Origin: an uncultured Thermoguttaceae bacterium
Lineage (GTDB): Bacteria > Planctomycetota > Planctomycetia > Pirellulales > Thermoguttaceae
Length of the DNA stretch: 64,000 nucleotides
Reading direction: 5' to 3'
NCBI GenBank assembly: GCA_937951625.1
Contig: CALFBP010000060.1
Location: 1-64,000 of the forward strand
Part shown: positions 46,746-55,611 of the stretch, in pieces
How positions within the stretch are numbered: position 1 is the stretch's first letter
Layout: each line of letters opens with the position of its first letter
Program-made: the position numbers and the translations under genes
The notes under the pieces: generated by a model
Told to the model about the DNA's origin: nothing
The model's database searches: none
The model's input: the letters and a program-made list of their open reading frames with translations, nothing else

Positions 46746-49217
46746 ATGCGAATGTCCCGAGCGCTCTGGTCGCTTGCCGCGATCTTTTTCTTGGCTGGTC
46801 TCTGGCTGGCGGCCGATTGGTGGTTCGGATTGCCGGAGGGTTCACAGGCTGAATACGTGGGGCGCGAGGCGTGTGCGGGCTGTCATCCCAAGGAGACCGA
46901 ACTCTGGCTCGGATCCGACCACGATCGGGCCATGGACGTGGCGACCCCAGCGACCGTCCTGGGCGACTTCAAGGATCGTCAACTGGATCATTTCGGCCTA
47001 GTTTCACGGATGTTCCGGCGGGAGGACGGCGCGTTCTGCGTCTCCACGGACAACCGCGAGGGCAAGATCGAGACGTTCGTCGTCAAGTACGTCTTGGGCT
47101 ACCGCCCGTTGCAGCAATACCTGGTGGAGTTCCCCGACGGCCGGGTCCAGTGCTTGCCGCTGGCCTGGGACACGGAGGACAAGCGGTGGTTCCACCTCTA
47201 CCCCGACGAACCCATCCCGTACACCGATCCGCTGCATTGGACCGGCCCGATGCAGAATTGGAACTATATGTGCGCGGAATGCCACACCACGAATCTCCGC
47301 AAGAACTATCGAGTGGCCGACAACACCTACCACACGGAGTTTTCGGAGATCGACGTGAGCTGCGAGACGTGCCACGGTCCGGGCAGCCTACACGTGAAAC
47401 TGGCTACGAGTTGGTCGCCCTTTTGGGACCGGCGGCTTGGATACGGCTTGGCCCGGCTCAAGGGCCCCGACCACCGCGTGCAGATCGATTCCTGCGCGCC
47501 TTGCCACGCGAGACGGCGGGTCGTCTATCCGGGTTTCCAACCCGGCGACAAGTTTCTCGACTATTACGTGCCCGAACTGCTCGAGGCGAACCTGTACTAT
47601 GCCGACGGGCAGATCCTCGACGAGGTGTATGAGTACGGGTCGTTTCTGCAAAGCAAGATGTTTCATCAGGGCGTGAAGTGTACCGATTGCCACGATCCCC
47701 ACTCCACGATGGTGAAATTCGCCACGCCCGAGACCCGCGGCCGTTTCGCCGACAACCGTCTTTGTGGGCAGTGCCACTTGCCGACGAAGTACGACACGGT
47801 CAACCACCACCATCACCCGGACGCCTCGAAGCGGGGCACGGCCTGCGTCGAGTGCCACATGCCGGACCGGCACTACATGGTGGTGGACCCGCGGCGAGAC
47901 CACAGCTTTCGCGTTCCCCGACCAGATTTGACAGTCGCCCTCGGTGTTCCCAACGCCTGCAATGGCTGCCACCACGACGAATCGAAGGGCGAGACCGACC
48001 AATGGGCCGTCGAGCAGGTAGAGAAATGGTATGGCAAGAAGAAGGAATTGCCGCACTTCGCTTTCGCCTTGGAGGCGGGACGGCAACGCAAGCCGGGGGC
48101 GGTCGAGGCCTTGACGGCGCTGGTCGAGCGGCCAGACGTGCGGGCAATCGTTCGCGCCACGGCCGTTGCGCTCTTGGGCGAATTTCCCGACGCCGCCGCC
48201 CGAAAGGCCGTCTTGGCTCAGCTTCAACAGCCCGAGGCGATTGTTCGGGTGGCGGCGTTGCGGGCGTTGGAATCGGCCCCCGCGGCTGATATTTACCCGC
48301 TCCTGGGACCGCTTCTCCGTGACCCGGTGCGCGCCGTGCGTACCGAGGCTGCACGCTTACTGACACGCATTCCCAACACCCGGTTCAGCGAGAAGGACCG
48401 CGTGGCCTTCGAGCAGGCCCTCGAGGAGTATGTCGTGGGGCAGCAAGCCCTGTCGGACCAGCCCGGTTCGCATCTCAATTTGGGCGTAGTTTACGGTAAT
48501 CTTGGGCGGCTTGCGGAGGCGGAGCAGGAGTACCAGACGGCGCTGCGCATCGACCCGCACTTTATTCCAGCGCGGATCAACCTGGCCATGCTCTACGACC
48601 AAAAACTGGACAAAGCGTCGGCCGAAGAGCAATTTCGTGCGGCCATCGCGACCTTGCGACGGCAACTGGCCGACACGCAGCGCCAGGTAGAAGCGACCAT
48701 GGCGACCGGGGCGAGGTCCTCGCCGCATGCGGAGCCGAAAGCCTCACTCTCGACCGCGCCTTCCCGCGAGGCTTCCCGCTATGTGCCTGTGTTCGCCACC
48801 CGGTCCAGTGGAAGCGATCGTTCCTTGCAGCACCTTCTGGAGCAATTGCGCCAGCAGCTTGGCGAGACGCACTATTCCCTCGGGTTGCTCTTGGCCGAAG
48901 AAGAGAAACGTCTAGGCGACGCGGCAGAAATGCTCGCCACGGCCGCCAGTTTGCTGACCGACAATCCGCGGGTGCAATACAATCTCGGCTTGGCGAGACA
49001 ACGCTTGGGCCAGACCAAGGCCGCGGAAGAGGCCTTGATGGCCGCCTGCCGCCTGGCCCCCACCGAGCCAGATTATGTTCATGCCCTGACCGTCTTCTAC
49101 TCCCAGAGCGGAAATTGGGACAAAGCGCGAATCTGCGCAGAGCAGTTGGTGCGTGTTGCGCCGGGCAACGCCGCCTATCGAGCCTTGCTGGAACTGGTGC
49201 AGCGTCAGGGAAAATGA
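46746..49217 (+). CDS. octahaem c-type cytochrome fused to HEAT and TPR repeats
   Basis: The product is about 823 residues. An N-terminal membrane anchor or signal (ALWSLAAIFFLAGLWLAADW) precedes eight CxxCH haem sites: CAGCH, CAECH, CETCH, CAPCH, CTDCH, CGQCH, CVECH and CNGCH. The haem part resembles cytochrome c554-like multihaem proteins. After about residue 430 come HEAT-like repeats (AVALLGEFPDAAARKAVLAQL), then TPRs (HLNLGVVYGNLGRLAEAEQEYQTALRIDP and a C-terminal set). It should be periplasmic and carry electrons or act as a reductase with a protein-binding tail. The regulator gene lies 2 bases upstream. Confidence 0.85.
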   Translation: MRMSRALWSLAAIFFLAGLWLAADWWFGLPEGSQAEYVGREACAGCHPKETELWLGSDHDRAMDVATPATVLGDFKDRQLDHFGLVSRMFRREDGAFCVSTDNREGKIETFVVKYVLGYRPLQQYLVEFPDGRVQCLPLAWDTEDKRWFHLYPDEPIPYTDPLHWTGPMQNWNYMCAECHTTNLRKNYRVADNTYHTEFSEIDVSCETCHGPGSLHVKLATSWSPFWDRRLGYGLARLKGPDHRVQIDSCAPCHARRRVVYPGFQPGDKFLDYYVPELLEANLYYADGQILDEVYEYGSFLQSKMFHQGVKCTDCHDPHSTMVKFATPETRGRFADNRLCGQCHLPTKYDTVNHHHHPDASKRGTACVECHMPDRHYMVVDPRRDHSFRVPRPDLTVALGVPNACNGCHHDESKGETDQWAVEQVEKWYGKKKELPHFAFALEAGRQRKPGAVEALTALVERPDVRAIVRATAVALLGEFPDAAARKAVLAQLQQPEAIVRVAALRALESAPAADIYPLLGPLLRDPVRAVRTEAARLLTRIPNTRFSEKDRVAFEQALEEYVVGQQALSDQPGSHLNLGVVYGNLGRLAEAEQEYQTALRIDPHFIPARINLAMLYDQKLDKASAEEQFRAAIATLRRQLADTQRQVEATMATGARSSPHAEPKASLSTAPSREASRYVPVFATRSSGSDRSLQHLLEQLRQQLGETHYSLGLLLAEEEKRLGDAAEMLATAASLLTDNPRVQYNLGLARQRLGQTKAAEEALMAACRLAPTEPDYVHALTVFYSQSGNWDKARICAEQLVRVAPGNAAYRALLELVQRQGK

Positions 49218-50209
49218 CGGTCGGGTCTGGGACGGCGGATTCCCTCGCCAAATACCCGTGCCAAGGCAGCGGCCACGTGCTCGGCCAAGAGTTGATTTCC
49301 TTGGGCGTTGGGGTGCAGCCCGTCGTCTTGCGTGAGAAACGGCCCCCCCGTCCACGAACCCGGCGGCATGGTCGGGCTCTGGAGCAGGAGACGGCGAATA
49401 GCCGTGTCGGGAATAAGCTCCAAGCGGTGACGCCGCGCAAGCTGGCGTTCGAGACCCCAATAGGGGTCCGAAAAGAAACCGCGGGGAATCTCCATCAGGA
49501 TCACTTCCGCACCAAGCTGGCGGCAAGCGAGAATGATCTGCTCGAGGTTCTCCTCGACGACCTGACGGGCCTCGCCCTGCACGAAATCGTTGCCGCCAAG
49601 CTCCACTACCACTGCTTGGGGCTCGGCCAGGGCCAGGCGATCGAACAACTTGAGCGCCTGTCGGGAAGTGATGCCCGGCTGGCCAAGGTTGACGACGGGA
49701 ATGGAAAGGAGTTTGGCCAGGACCTCGGGATACCCGCCGTGGGGAGGGCCCATCGAAGTCATGCTGTCGCCGAGGCAGACCACCGGCCTTCCCAGCATGA
49801 TCGTCACGCCGCGCGGTCCGCGGACACTTGCCTGCCAGTCGATGGCCATCAAAGCCCAAGCCGTCCACAGGACGAGCGTCTCCGCCCCGACCATGGCCCG
49901 ACGTGCCCACCCGATCTGGCTCTGGCGCGCCAACCAGTCGGCCAGCAGGCAACTGGCGGCAACCCCGGCAAGCAACATCAATCCCGGCGTCCACGGCAAC
50001 CGTTTGGCGAGGACCACCAAGGCGCAGGCGGCCAATGGACCCCACCCCGTCCGCAACCGCAACAAGCGGATCGTCGCCCAAACGAGCCAGCCAGCGATCA
50101 TCCAAGGCGTTTCGCTGGGAAAAGCAGCCAGCGAGGCCAAGATCAACAGCCCCACTCCGATCCGCGAGGCCGTCTTCCAATGTCGTGGTCGAATCGCCAT
50201 GGGTTCCAT
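49205..50209 (-). CDS. membrane-anchored SGNH/GDSL hydrolase
   Basis: The product is about 334 residues. The N-terminal 120 residues contain three to four hydrophobic segments. The hydrolase domain has block I VCLGDSMTSM with the Ser, block II Gly in GQPGITS, block III GGND, and block V DGLHPN with the Asp and His. Activity is likely deacylation of lipid or carbohydrate esters outside or at the membrane. ATG 50209 (or 50200) is the start; the track start at 50827 runs antisense through the GH130 gene. The 3' end overlaps the cytochrome gene by 13 bases, tail to tail. Confidence 0.8.
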   Translation of the reverse strand: MEPMAIRPRHWKTASRIGVGLLILASLAAFPSETPWMIAGWLVWATIRLLRLRTGWGPLAACALVVLAKRLPWTPGLMLLAGVAASCLLADWLARQSQIGWARRAMVGAETLVLWTAWALMAIDWQASVRGPRGVTIMLGRPVVCLGDSMTSMGPPHGGYPEVLAKLLSIPVVNLGQPGITSRQALKLFDRLALAEPQAVVVELGGNDFVQGEARQVVEENLEQIILACRQLGAEVILMEIPRGFFSDPYWGLERQLARRHRLELIPDTAIRRLLLQSPTMPPGSWTGGPFLTQDDGLHPNAQGNQLLAEHVAAALARVFGEGIRRPRPDRHFP

Positions 50210-50308
50210 GGTAATCCGGGCTTGTCGTACCCGATAGGACTTGCAAAATGGAAATGTGGTTTTTTGCGAGAGCTGCCCGACAAGGACGTGTAGGGAGACG
50301 AAGCTGGC

Positions 50309-51370
50309 ATGGCGGTAGCTTGGAAAAAGAAGCTGCTCCTTGGGCCCGATGAGGTAACGCCATCGCGTGAAGGCTGGGAAGTCGTGGGGGTTTTCAATCC
50401 CGGGGCGGCGGTGATCGAGGGAAAGGTGGTGTTGCTGGTTCGGGTGGCCGAACGGCCGTGCGAGGCCCGCCCAGGGTACGTTGCTCTGCCACGATGGGAT
50501 GCAGCCGGCGGGCCAATCGTCGACTGGACTCCCAGTGACGCACTCGAGCCCGTGGACCCCCGCGTGGTGCGGATGCGATCCACTGGCCACGTGCGTCTGA
50601 CGTCCGTTTCCCACCTCCGGGTGGTATGGTGTGGCGAGGGTTTGGCGGTCGAACGCCTCGATGCGGCGCGGTTCACACCCCAGGCCGAGTACGAGGAATA
50701 CGGCGTGGAAGATCCGAGAATCACCCGCATTGGCGAGCGATATTGGATCACTTACGTGGCTGTTTCGCGTCATGGCGCGGCCACGGCCTTGGCTTCGACC
50801 CGCGACTTTCGGTCGTTCGATCGTCATGGAATCATCTTTCCGCCCGAAAATAAGGACGTGGTTTTGCTATCGGAGCCGCTGGGGGGACGCCACGCGGCTT
50901 TGCATCGGCCCAATCCGGCAACGCCGTTCTCGGCACCGGCGATGTGGCTGGCTTGGTCCGATGATCTGATCCACTGGGGCAGACACGAGCCGTTTTTTTC
51001 TGGGACGGATGTCTGGGAAAACGGGCGGGTGGGCGCCGGGCCACCGCCAATCCGCGTTGCCGATGGGTGGCTAGAGATTTATCATGGAAATCGTCGGCCG
51101 GAGTCGCCGGGCGAGGTCGGTCGGTACCAAGCCGCCGCGATGCTCCTCGACGCGGCCAATCCGGCACGCGTGCTTCGCACTTCCGGCAGGCCGATCCTCG
51201 AACCCTCGGAACCCTTCGAACGACAAGGGTTCGTTCCCGAGGTCGTATTCCCCACCGGTATCGTGGAGCGGGACGCCAAGTTGCTGGTGTATTACGGTGC
51301 CGGCGACACGTACACCGCAGTGGCGGAAGCCAGGAAACAGGAAGTCATTCAGTCCCTAGCGGAGGCATGA
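50309..51370 (+). CDS. GH130-family glycoside phosphorylase/hydrolase, short form
   Basis: The product has 353 residues with no signal peptide, so it should be cytoplasmic. FNPGAAVIEGKVVLLVRVAE and YGVEDPRITRIGERYWITY are the GH130 signatures; the Asp of the DPR motif is the likely catalytic acid. Further blades contain GAGPPPIRVADGWLEIYHG and FVPEVVFPTGIV. GH130 enzymes phosphorolyse or hydrolyse beta-mannosides. The next gene, a GT4 fusion, starts one base after the stop, so the pair is translated together. Confidence 0.85.
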   Translation: MAVAWKKKLLLGPDEVTPSREGWEVVGVFNPGAAVIEGKVVLLVRVAERPCEARPGYVALPRWDAAGGPIVDWTPSDALEPVDPRVVRMRSTGHVRLTSVSHLRVVWCGEGLAVERLDAARFTPQAEYEEYGVEDPRITRIGERYWITYVAVSRHGAATALASTRDFRSFDRHGIIFPPENKDVVLLSEPLGGRHAALHRPNPATPFSAPAMWLAWSDDLIHWGRHEPFFSGTDVWENGRVGAGPPPIRVADGWLEIYHGNRRPESPGEVGRYQAAAMLLDAANPARVLRTSGRPILEPSEPFERQGFVPEVVFPTGIVERDAKLLVYYGAGDTYTAVAEARKQEVIQSLAEA

Positions 51371-51371
51371 G

Positions 51372-53720
51372 GTGGCCAATTCCACTGAGGTTCGCAAGAT
51401 CGCATTCATTGGCGACTATCTTCCCCGCAAGTGCGGCATCGCGACCTTCACGTCGGATTTGCGGCAGGCGGTTGCCAGCCAGTATCCGAAGTGCGAAACC
51501 ACGGTGATTCCCGTCGACGACATCGAGGGAGGTTACGATTACCCCTCCGAGGTGCGGTTCCAAATACCCGAGCAGGAGCTGGACGGCTATCGCCGCGCCG
51601 CCGACTTCCTGAATTTCAACGATTTCGACGTGGTCTGTCTTCAGCACGAATTCGGGATTTTCGGCGGGCCGGCGGGCAGTCATATCCTCGCGTTGCTGCG
51701 CAATCTTCGCATGCCCGTCGTGACCACCTTGCACACCGTGCTGCGTGAGCCGAACTCGGATCAACGGCGGGTGATGGAGCGACTCGCCGCGCGTTCGGCG
51801 CGGCTGATCGTGATGTCGGAGAAGGGAAAGGCGTTTCTGCGCGAAATTTACGGAGTCCCAGAGGCCAAAATCGACGTCATTCCTCACGGCATTCCGGACA
51901 TGCCGTTCGTCGACCCCAATTTCTACAAGGATCAGTTTGGGGTGGAGGGAAAAAACGTATTGTTGACCTTCGGGTTGCTCTCGCCCAACAAGGGCATCGA
52001 GTACGCGATCGAGGCCCTGCCCGCCATCCTCAGCGAGTTTCCCAACACGGTGTACATCGTCCTCGGGGCGACCCACCCCAATCTCGTCCGCGATCAGGGC
52101 GAAACGTATCGCATGAGTCTGGAGCGTCTTGCCCAGGATCTCAAAGTGGCGGGCAACGTGATTTTTTATAATCGCTTCGTGGAGCTTCGGGAACTGACGG
52201 AGTTCATCGGGGCGGCGGATATCTATCTCACGCCTTACCTCAATCCCGCCCAAATCACTTCAGGAACGCTTGCCTACTGTTTTGGCTGCGGGAAGGCGGT
52301 CATTTCTACTCCCTATTGGCATGCCGAAGAGCTTTTGGCGGATGGCCGGGGCGTGCTCGTGCCCTTCCGCGATAGCCAAGCCATTGCCCGCGAAGTCTCC
52401 GGCTTGCTCCGCGATGAACCGCGGCGTCACGCGATGCGGAAGCGGGCCTATTTGCTGGGCCGCGAAATGATCTGGAGCAACGTGGCCCACTTGTTTATGG
52501 AGTCGTTTCAGCGGGCGAGGCGGAGCCATCCGAGTCTGGTCGCCATGCCTGTGGCCGCCCGAGCCCAGCAGCCCGAGCGATGGGAAACGCCTCGCTTGCG
52601 CTTGGATCACTTGCTACGGATGACCGACAACACGGGGATCTTGCAGCACGCCACGTATACGATCCCCAATTTCCACGAAGGCTATTGTACTGACGACAAT
52701 GCCCGGGCACTGGTGGTAACGGTGCGGTTGGAGGAGTTGGGCGAGGACCGCGACGAAGTCCATCGGCTGACGACCACCTACGCCGCCTTTCTCGACTATG
52801 CCTTCGATCCCCGCACTGGCCTCTGGAGGAACTTTCTTGGCTTCGATCGCCGTTGGTTGGAGGAGAAAGGGTCCGAGGATTCGCTAGGCCGAGCGATCTG
52901 GGCCTTGGGCACGTGCGTCGGGCGTTCCCAACGTCGCGACCTGCAATCTTGGGCGGCGCGGTTGTTCGAACCCTCGCTCCGAATGATCGTCAACACGACC
53001 TCGCCGCGAGCGTGGGCGTCGGCCTTGCTGGGCATCCACGAGTATCTCCGGCGGCTGACCGGCGACCGGCTGGCCAGCCAAGTCCGGGACGATTTGGCCG
53101 CCCGGCTCGTTGCCCTCTATCAACATCACGCCTGCGACGAATGGCCCTGGTTCGAGAACATCGTATCCTACGGCAACGCCGGCATCCCGCAGGCCCTGAT
53201 TCTCACCGGGCGTTCGGCGGGACATGAGGAAGCTTTGCAGATCGGGTTGCGTTCCTTGGAGTGGCTCAGCCGCATCCAACGGTCTCCAAAGGGTTGGTTC
53301 CGGCCCATCGGTAGCAACGGATTTTTCCGCCGCGGCGAGCCGCCCGCTGAGTTCGACCAGCAACCGATCGAGGCGGCCACCATGGTCTCGGCGGCGATCG
53401 AGGCCTACGGGGCTACAGACAATCCGTACTGGTTGACCGAGGCGAGGCTGGCCTTCGAGTGGTTCTTGGGCAGGAATGACTTGGCCACTCCCCTGTACGA
53501 TGCCCGCACGGGGGGCTGCTGCGACGGCCTCCACGAGGACCGAGTCAATCAGAATCAAGGGGCCGAATCGACCCTCTCCTGGCTGATGGCCTTGGCCGAA
53601 ATGAAGTTGCTCGAAGGCTCGTTGGCGGCCTTCGAACGCAGTCCTCTCGCCGACGGCGGGGACAACCGCGACCACTCGCCCGCAGGCCAGTCGGCTGCAC
53701 CTCCCGCGGTTCCGAAATAA
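51372..53720 (+). CDS. GT4 glycosyltransferase fused to an (alpha/alpha)-toroid domain
   Basis: The product has 782 residues with a GTG start at 51372, one base after the GH130 stop. Residues 1-390 are a GT-B fold: IAFIGDYLPRKCGIATFT, then VLLTFGLLSPNKGIEYAIEAL and ITSGTLAYCFGCGKAVISTPYWHAEELL. The first Glu of the usual E-x7-E is not present in this subfamily-like motif. Residues about 410-760 form a helical toroid (HATYTIPNFHEGYCTDDNARAL, then GWFRPIGSNGFFR) like (alpha/alpha)6 glycosidases. No signal peptide. Probably synthesises or trims an intracellular glycan with the GH130 enzymes. Confidence 0.8.
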   Translation: MANSTEVRKIAFIGDYLPRKCGIATFTSDLRQAVASQYPKCETTVIPVDDIEGGYDYPSEVRFQIPEQELDGYRRAADFLNFNDFDVVCLQHEFGIFGGPAGSHILALLRNLRMPVVTTLHTVLREPNSDQRRVMERLAARSARLIVMSEKGKAFLREIYGVPEAKIDVIPHGIPDMPFVDPNFYKDQFGVEGKNVLLTFGLLSPNKGIEYAIEALPAILSEFPNTVYIVLGATHPNLVRDQGETYRMSLERLAQDLKVAGNVIFYNRFVELRELTEFIGAADIYLTPYLNPAQITSGTLAYCFGCGKAVISTPYWHAEELLADGRGVLVPFRDSQAIAREVSGLLRDEPRRHAMRKRAYLLGREMIWSNVAHLFMESFQRARRSHPSLVAMPVAARAQQPERWETPRLRLDHLLRMTDNTGILQHATYTIPNFHEGYCTDDNARALVVTVRLEELGEDRDEVHRLTTTYAAFLDYAFDPRTGLWRNFLGFDRRWLEEKGSEDSLGRAIWALGTCVGRSQRRDLQSWAARLFEPSLRMIVNTTSPRAWASALLGIHEYLRRLTGDRLASQVRDDLAARLVALYQHHACDEWPWFENIVSYGNAGIPQALILTGRSAGHEEALQIGLRSLEWLSRIQRSPKGWFRPIGSNGFFRRGEPPAEFDQQPIEAATMVSAAIEAYGATDNPYWLTEARLAFEWFLGRNDLATPLYDARTGGCCDGLHEDRVNQNQGAESTLSWLMALAEMKLLEGSLAAFERSPLADGGDNRDHSPAGQSAAPPAVPK

Positions 53721-54105
53721 GGGCGGCAGGTCTCTGCCCAGCGCGGGGGGAACAATTCCTCTGGCGTCGCCGCCCTTCCTTATAACGCTCAGCGCGGTCC
53801 CCCTTGTGGGACTCTTAGCGTAATTCCGCCGCGGCAACGCAGGTCGCCGCGACGGGGTCGCGATGCCGCCGTGCGCTGCGGCGCTGCGTCCAACTGATCT
53901 TGTCCGGCCTTGGATGCCGCGCAATAATGAAAAAGACGAAGGTTGGAACCAGGGTTTAACATCAAAAAGGGACGGATTCCACCCGCCTGAGGCTTCAATC
54001 CGATGCATCGCTCCGCCCGAGACTTTGCCCAGGACGGGGTGAGGTTTTGATCAGCTTGGAAGCGCAGCCTTTCGCGGCTGCCGACTTGGAGTCTTCAGCA
54101 CAGAC
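53721..54105. other. 385-base spacer inside the GH130/GT cluster
   Basis: No gene recognised. It contains GTCCC-CCTTGT-GGGAC near 53797 and G/C-rich repeats of CGCTGCG. It separates the GT4 fusion gene from the second GH130 gene, so a separate promoter is possible. Confidence 0.4.
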
Positions 54106-55560
54106 ATGGATGTCAAAAGAAGTAGCATTCTCCTTGGCCCCAACAACCGGCGCGTGCTTTTTCGGCCCTTCGAGCCGAAGGAGCCGGAACGTCAGCTCAA
54201 AATCGTCGCCCGCCTCATGGAGCTGAGCGAAGCCGAGGTCGACACGCTGTTGGAGCGGGTCTTGACCGACTTCCGTGGGCGGCATCAGCGATTAACGCAA
54301 TTCTTTTTGCAGCGGTTTGCCGCGATGCGGCAGCACTTGCTTACCGATCGCGAAATCAGCGAGAAGCGGAAGCTCTTGATCGGGTCGTACTTTACGCAAG
54401 AGTATGCCTTGGAGTCCGCGGCGCTGTTCAACCCCTCGATGGTTTGGCACCCCGATCAATCGGGCGTTCCCCCGGGGGCGAAGCGATTCATTTTGAGTTT
54501 GCGTGCGACGGGCGAAGGGCACCTCTCGTCGATTTGCTTCCGCAGCGGCATCGTGGATGCATCCGGCGAGATCACCTTGGACAAGCCATCGCGCTTCGTC
54601 GCCGCGCCGCAGGTGGTGCCCAACTCGCAGTATGACAAGACCCTTTTTCAACGGAAACTAGGCGAACTGGGGGTTGGCAACGGCTTCTTGGAACGTGTGC
54701 TCCGCCTGCTGGGCGAGACGTTCACCATTGCCGATCTGGAGGCGGGCATCGCCACGGTGCTTCGGCAACACCCGTTCGAGCGGCGCGAATGGAACCCGCT
54801 GGCCCAGGCCATGCTCGCCTTGGCCAAGGCCAACTACGAAATCCAATACGAGCCGGACGTCGACCTTTCCGAGCGGATTGTCTTCCCCTATTCCCCGACG
54901 GAGAGCAACGGCATCGAAGACGCCCGTTTCGTGGAGTTCACCGAGGACGACGGTTCGAAGTGTTATTATGCCACCTATACGGCCTTCGACGGCGATGTCA
55001 CCTTCCCGCAGCTCCTGGGCACCAAGGACTTCCTGCACTTCAAGATCAACACGCTCAACGGGCCGGAAGTGAAAAACAAGGGCATGGCCTTGTTCCCGCG
55101 GAAGATCAATGGGCTGTACGCCATGCTTTCCCGCCAGGACGGCGAAAACATCTACTTGATGTATTCGGATATGCTCCATTTCTGGTACTCCAAACAACTT
55201 CTGCTCAAGCCGACCTTCCCATGGGAATTCGTGCTGGTGGGCAACTGCGGCTCCCCCATCGAGACCGAGGCCGGTTGGCTGGTGCTGAGCCACGGGGTGG
55301 GCCCGATGCGGAGATACTCGATCGGGGCCTTCTTGTTGGATCGAGAGGATCCCTCGAAAGTGATTGGGCGGTTGCCCGAGCCTTTATTGACGCCCAACGA
55401 GAACGAGCGCGAAGGGTATGTCCCCAACGTAGTCTACAGTTGCGGCGGGCTGGTGCATGCCGGTCAACTGATCATCCCCTACGCCATGTCGGACTACGCT
55501 ACCACCTTCGCCTCCGTGCGGCTCCAGGACCTGCTCGACGCGATGAAGTCCCCGCGCTGA
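54106..55560 (+). CDS. GH130-family protein, long form
   Basis: The product has 484 residues without a signal peptide. The first about 100 residues are a helical extension (LMELSEAEVDTLLERVLTDF) not found in the short GH130 paralog. The propeller then shows FNPSMVWHPD, SNGIEDARFVEFTEDDGSKCYYATYTAFDG (with EDAR in place of EDPR), and VLVGNCGSPIETEAGWLVLSHGVG. The extension and the sequence differ enough from the 50309 gene to suggest another chain-length or linkage preference. The oxidoreductase gene follows 51 bases later. Confidence 0.85.
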   Translation: MDVKRSSILLGPNNRRVLFRPFEPKEPERQLKIVARLMELSEAEVDTLLERVLTDFRGRHQRLTQFFLQRFAAMRQHLLTDREISEKRKLLIGSYFTQEYALESAALFNPSMVWHPDQSGVPPGAKRFILSLRATGEGHLSSICFRSGIVDASGEITLDKPSRFVAAPQVVPNSQYDKTLFQRKLGELGVGNGFLERVLRLLGETFTIADLEAGIATVLRQHPFERREWNPLAQAMLALAKANYEIQYEPDVDLSERIVFPYSPTESNGIEDARFVEFTEDDGSKCYYATYTAFDGDVTFPQLLGTKDFLHFKINTLNGPEVKNKGMALFPRKINGLYAMLSRQDGENIYLMYSDMLHFWYSKQLLLKPTFPWEFVLVGNCGSPIETEAGWLVLSHGVGPMRRYSIGAFLLDREDPSKVIGRLPEPLLTPNENEREGYVPNVVYSCGGLVHAGQLIIPYAMSDYATTFASVRLQDLLDAMKSPR

Positions 55561-55611
55561 GATAGCTTGAGATTCATAATTGTCGCCTTGCGAAAAGGGG
55601 AGGCCTAGGCG

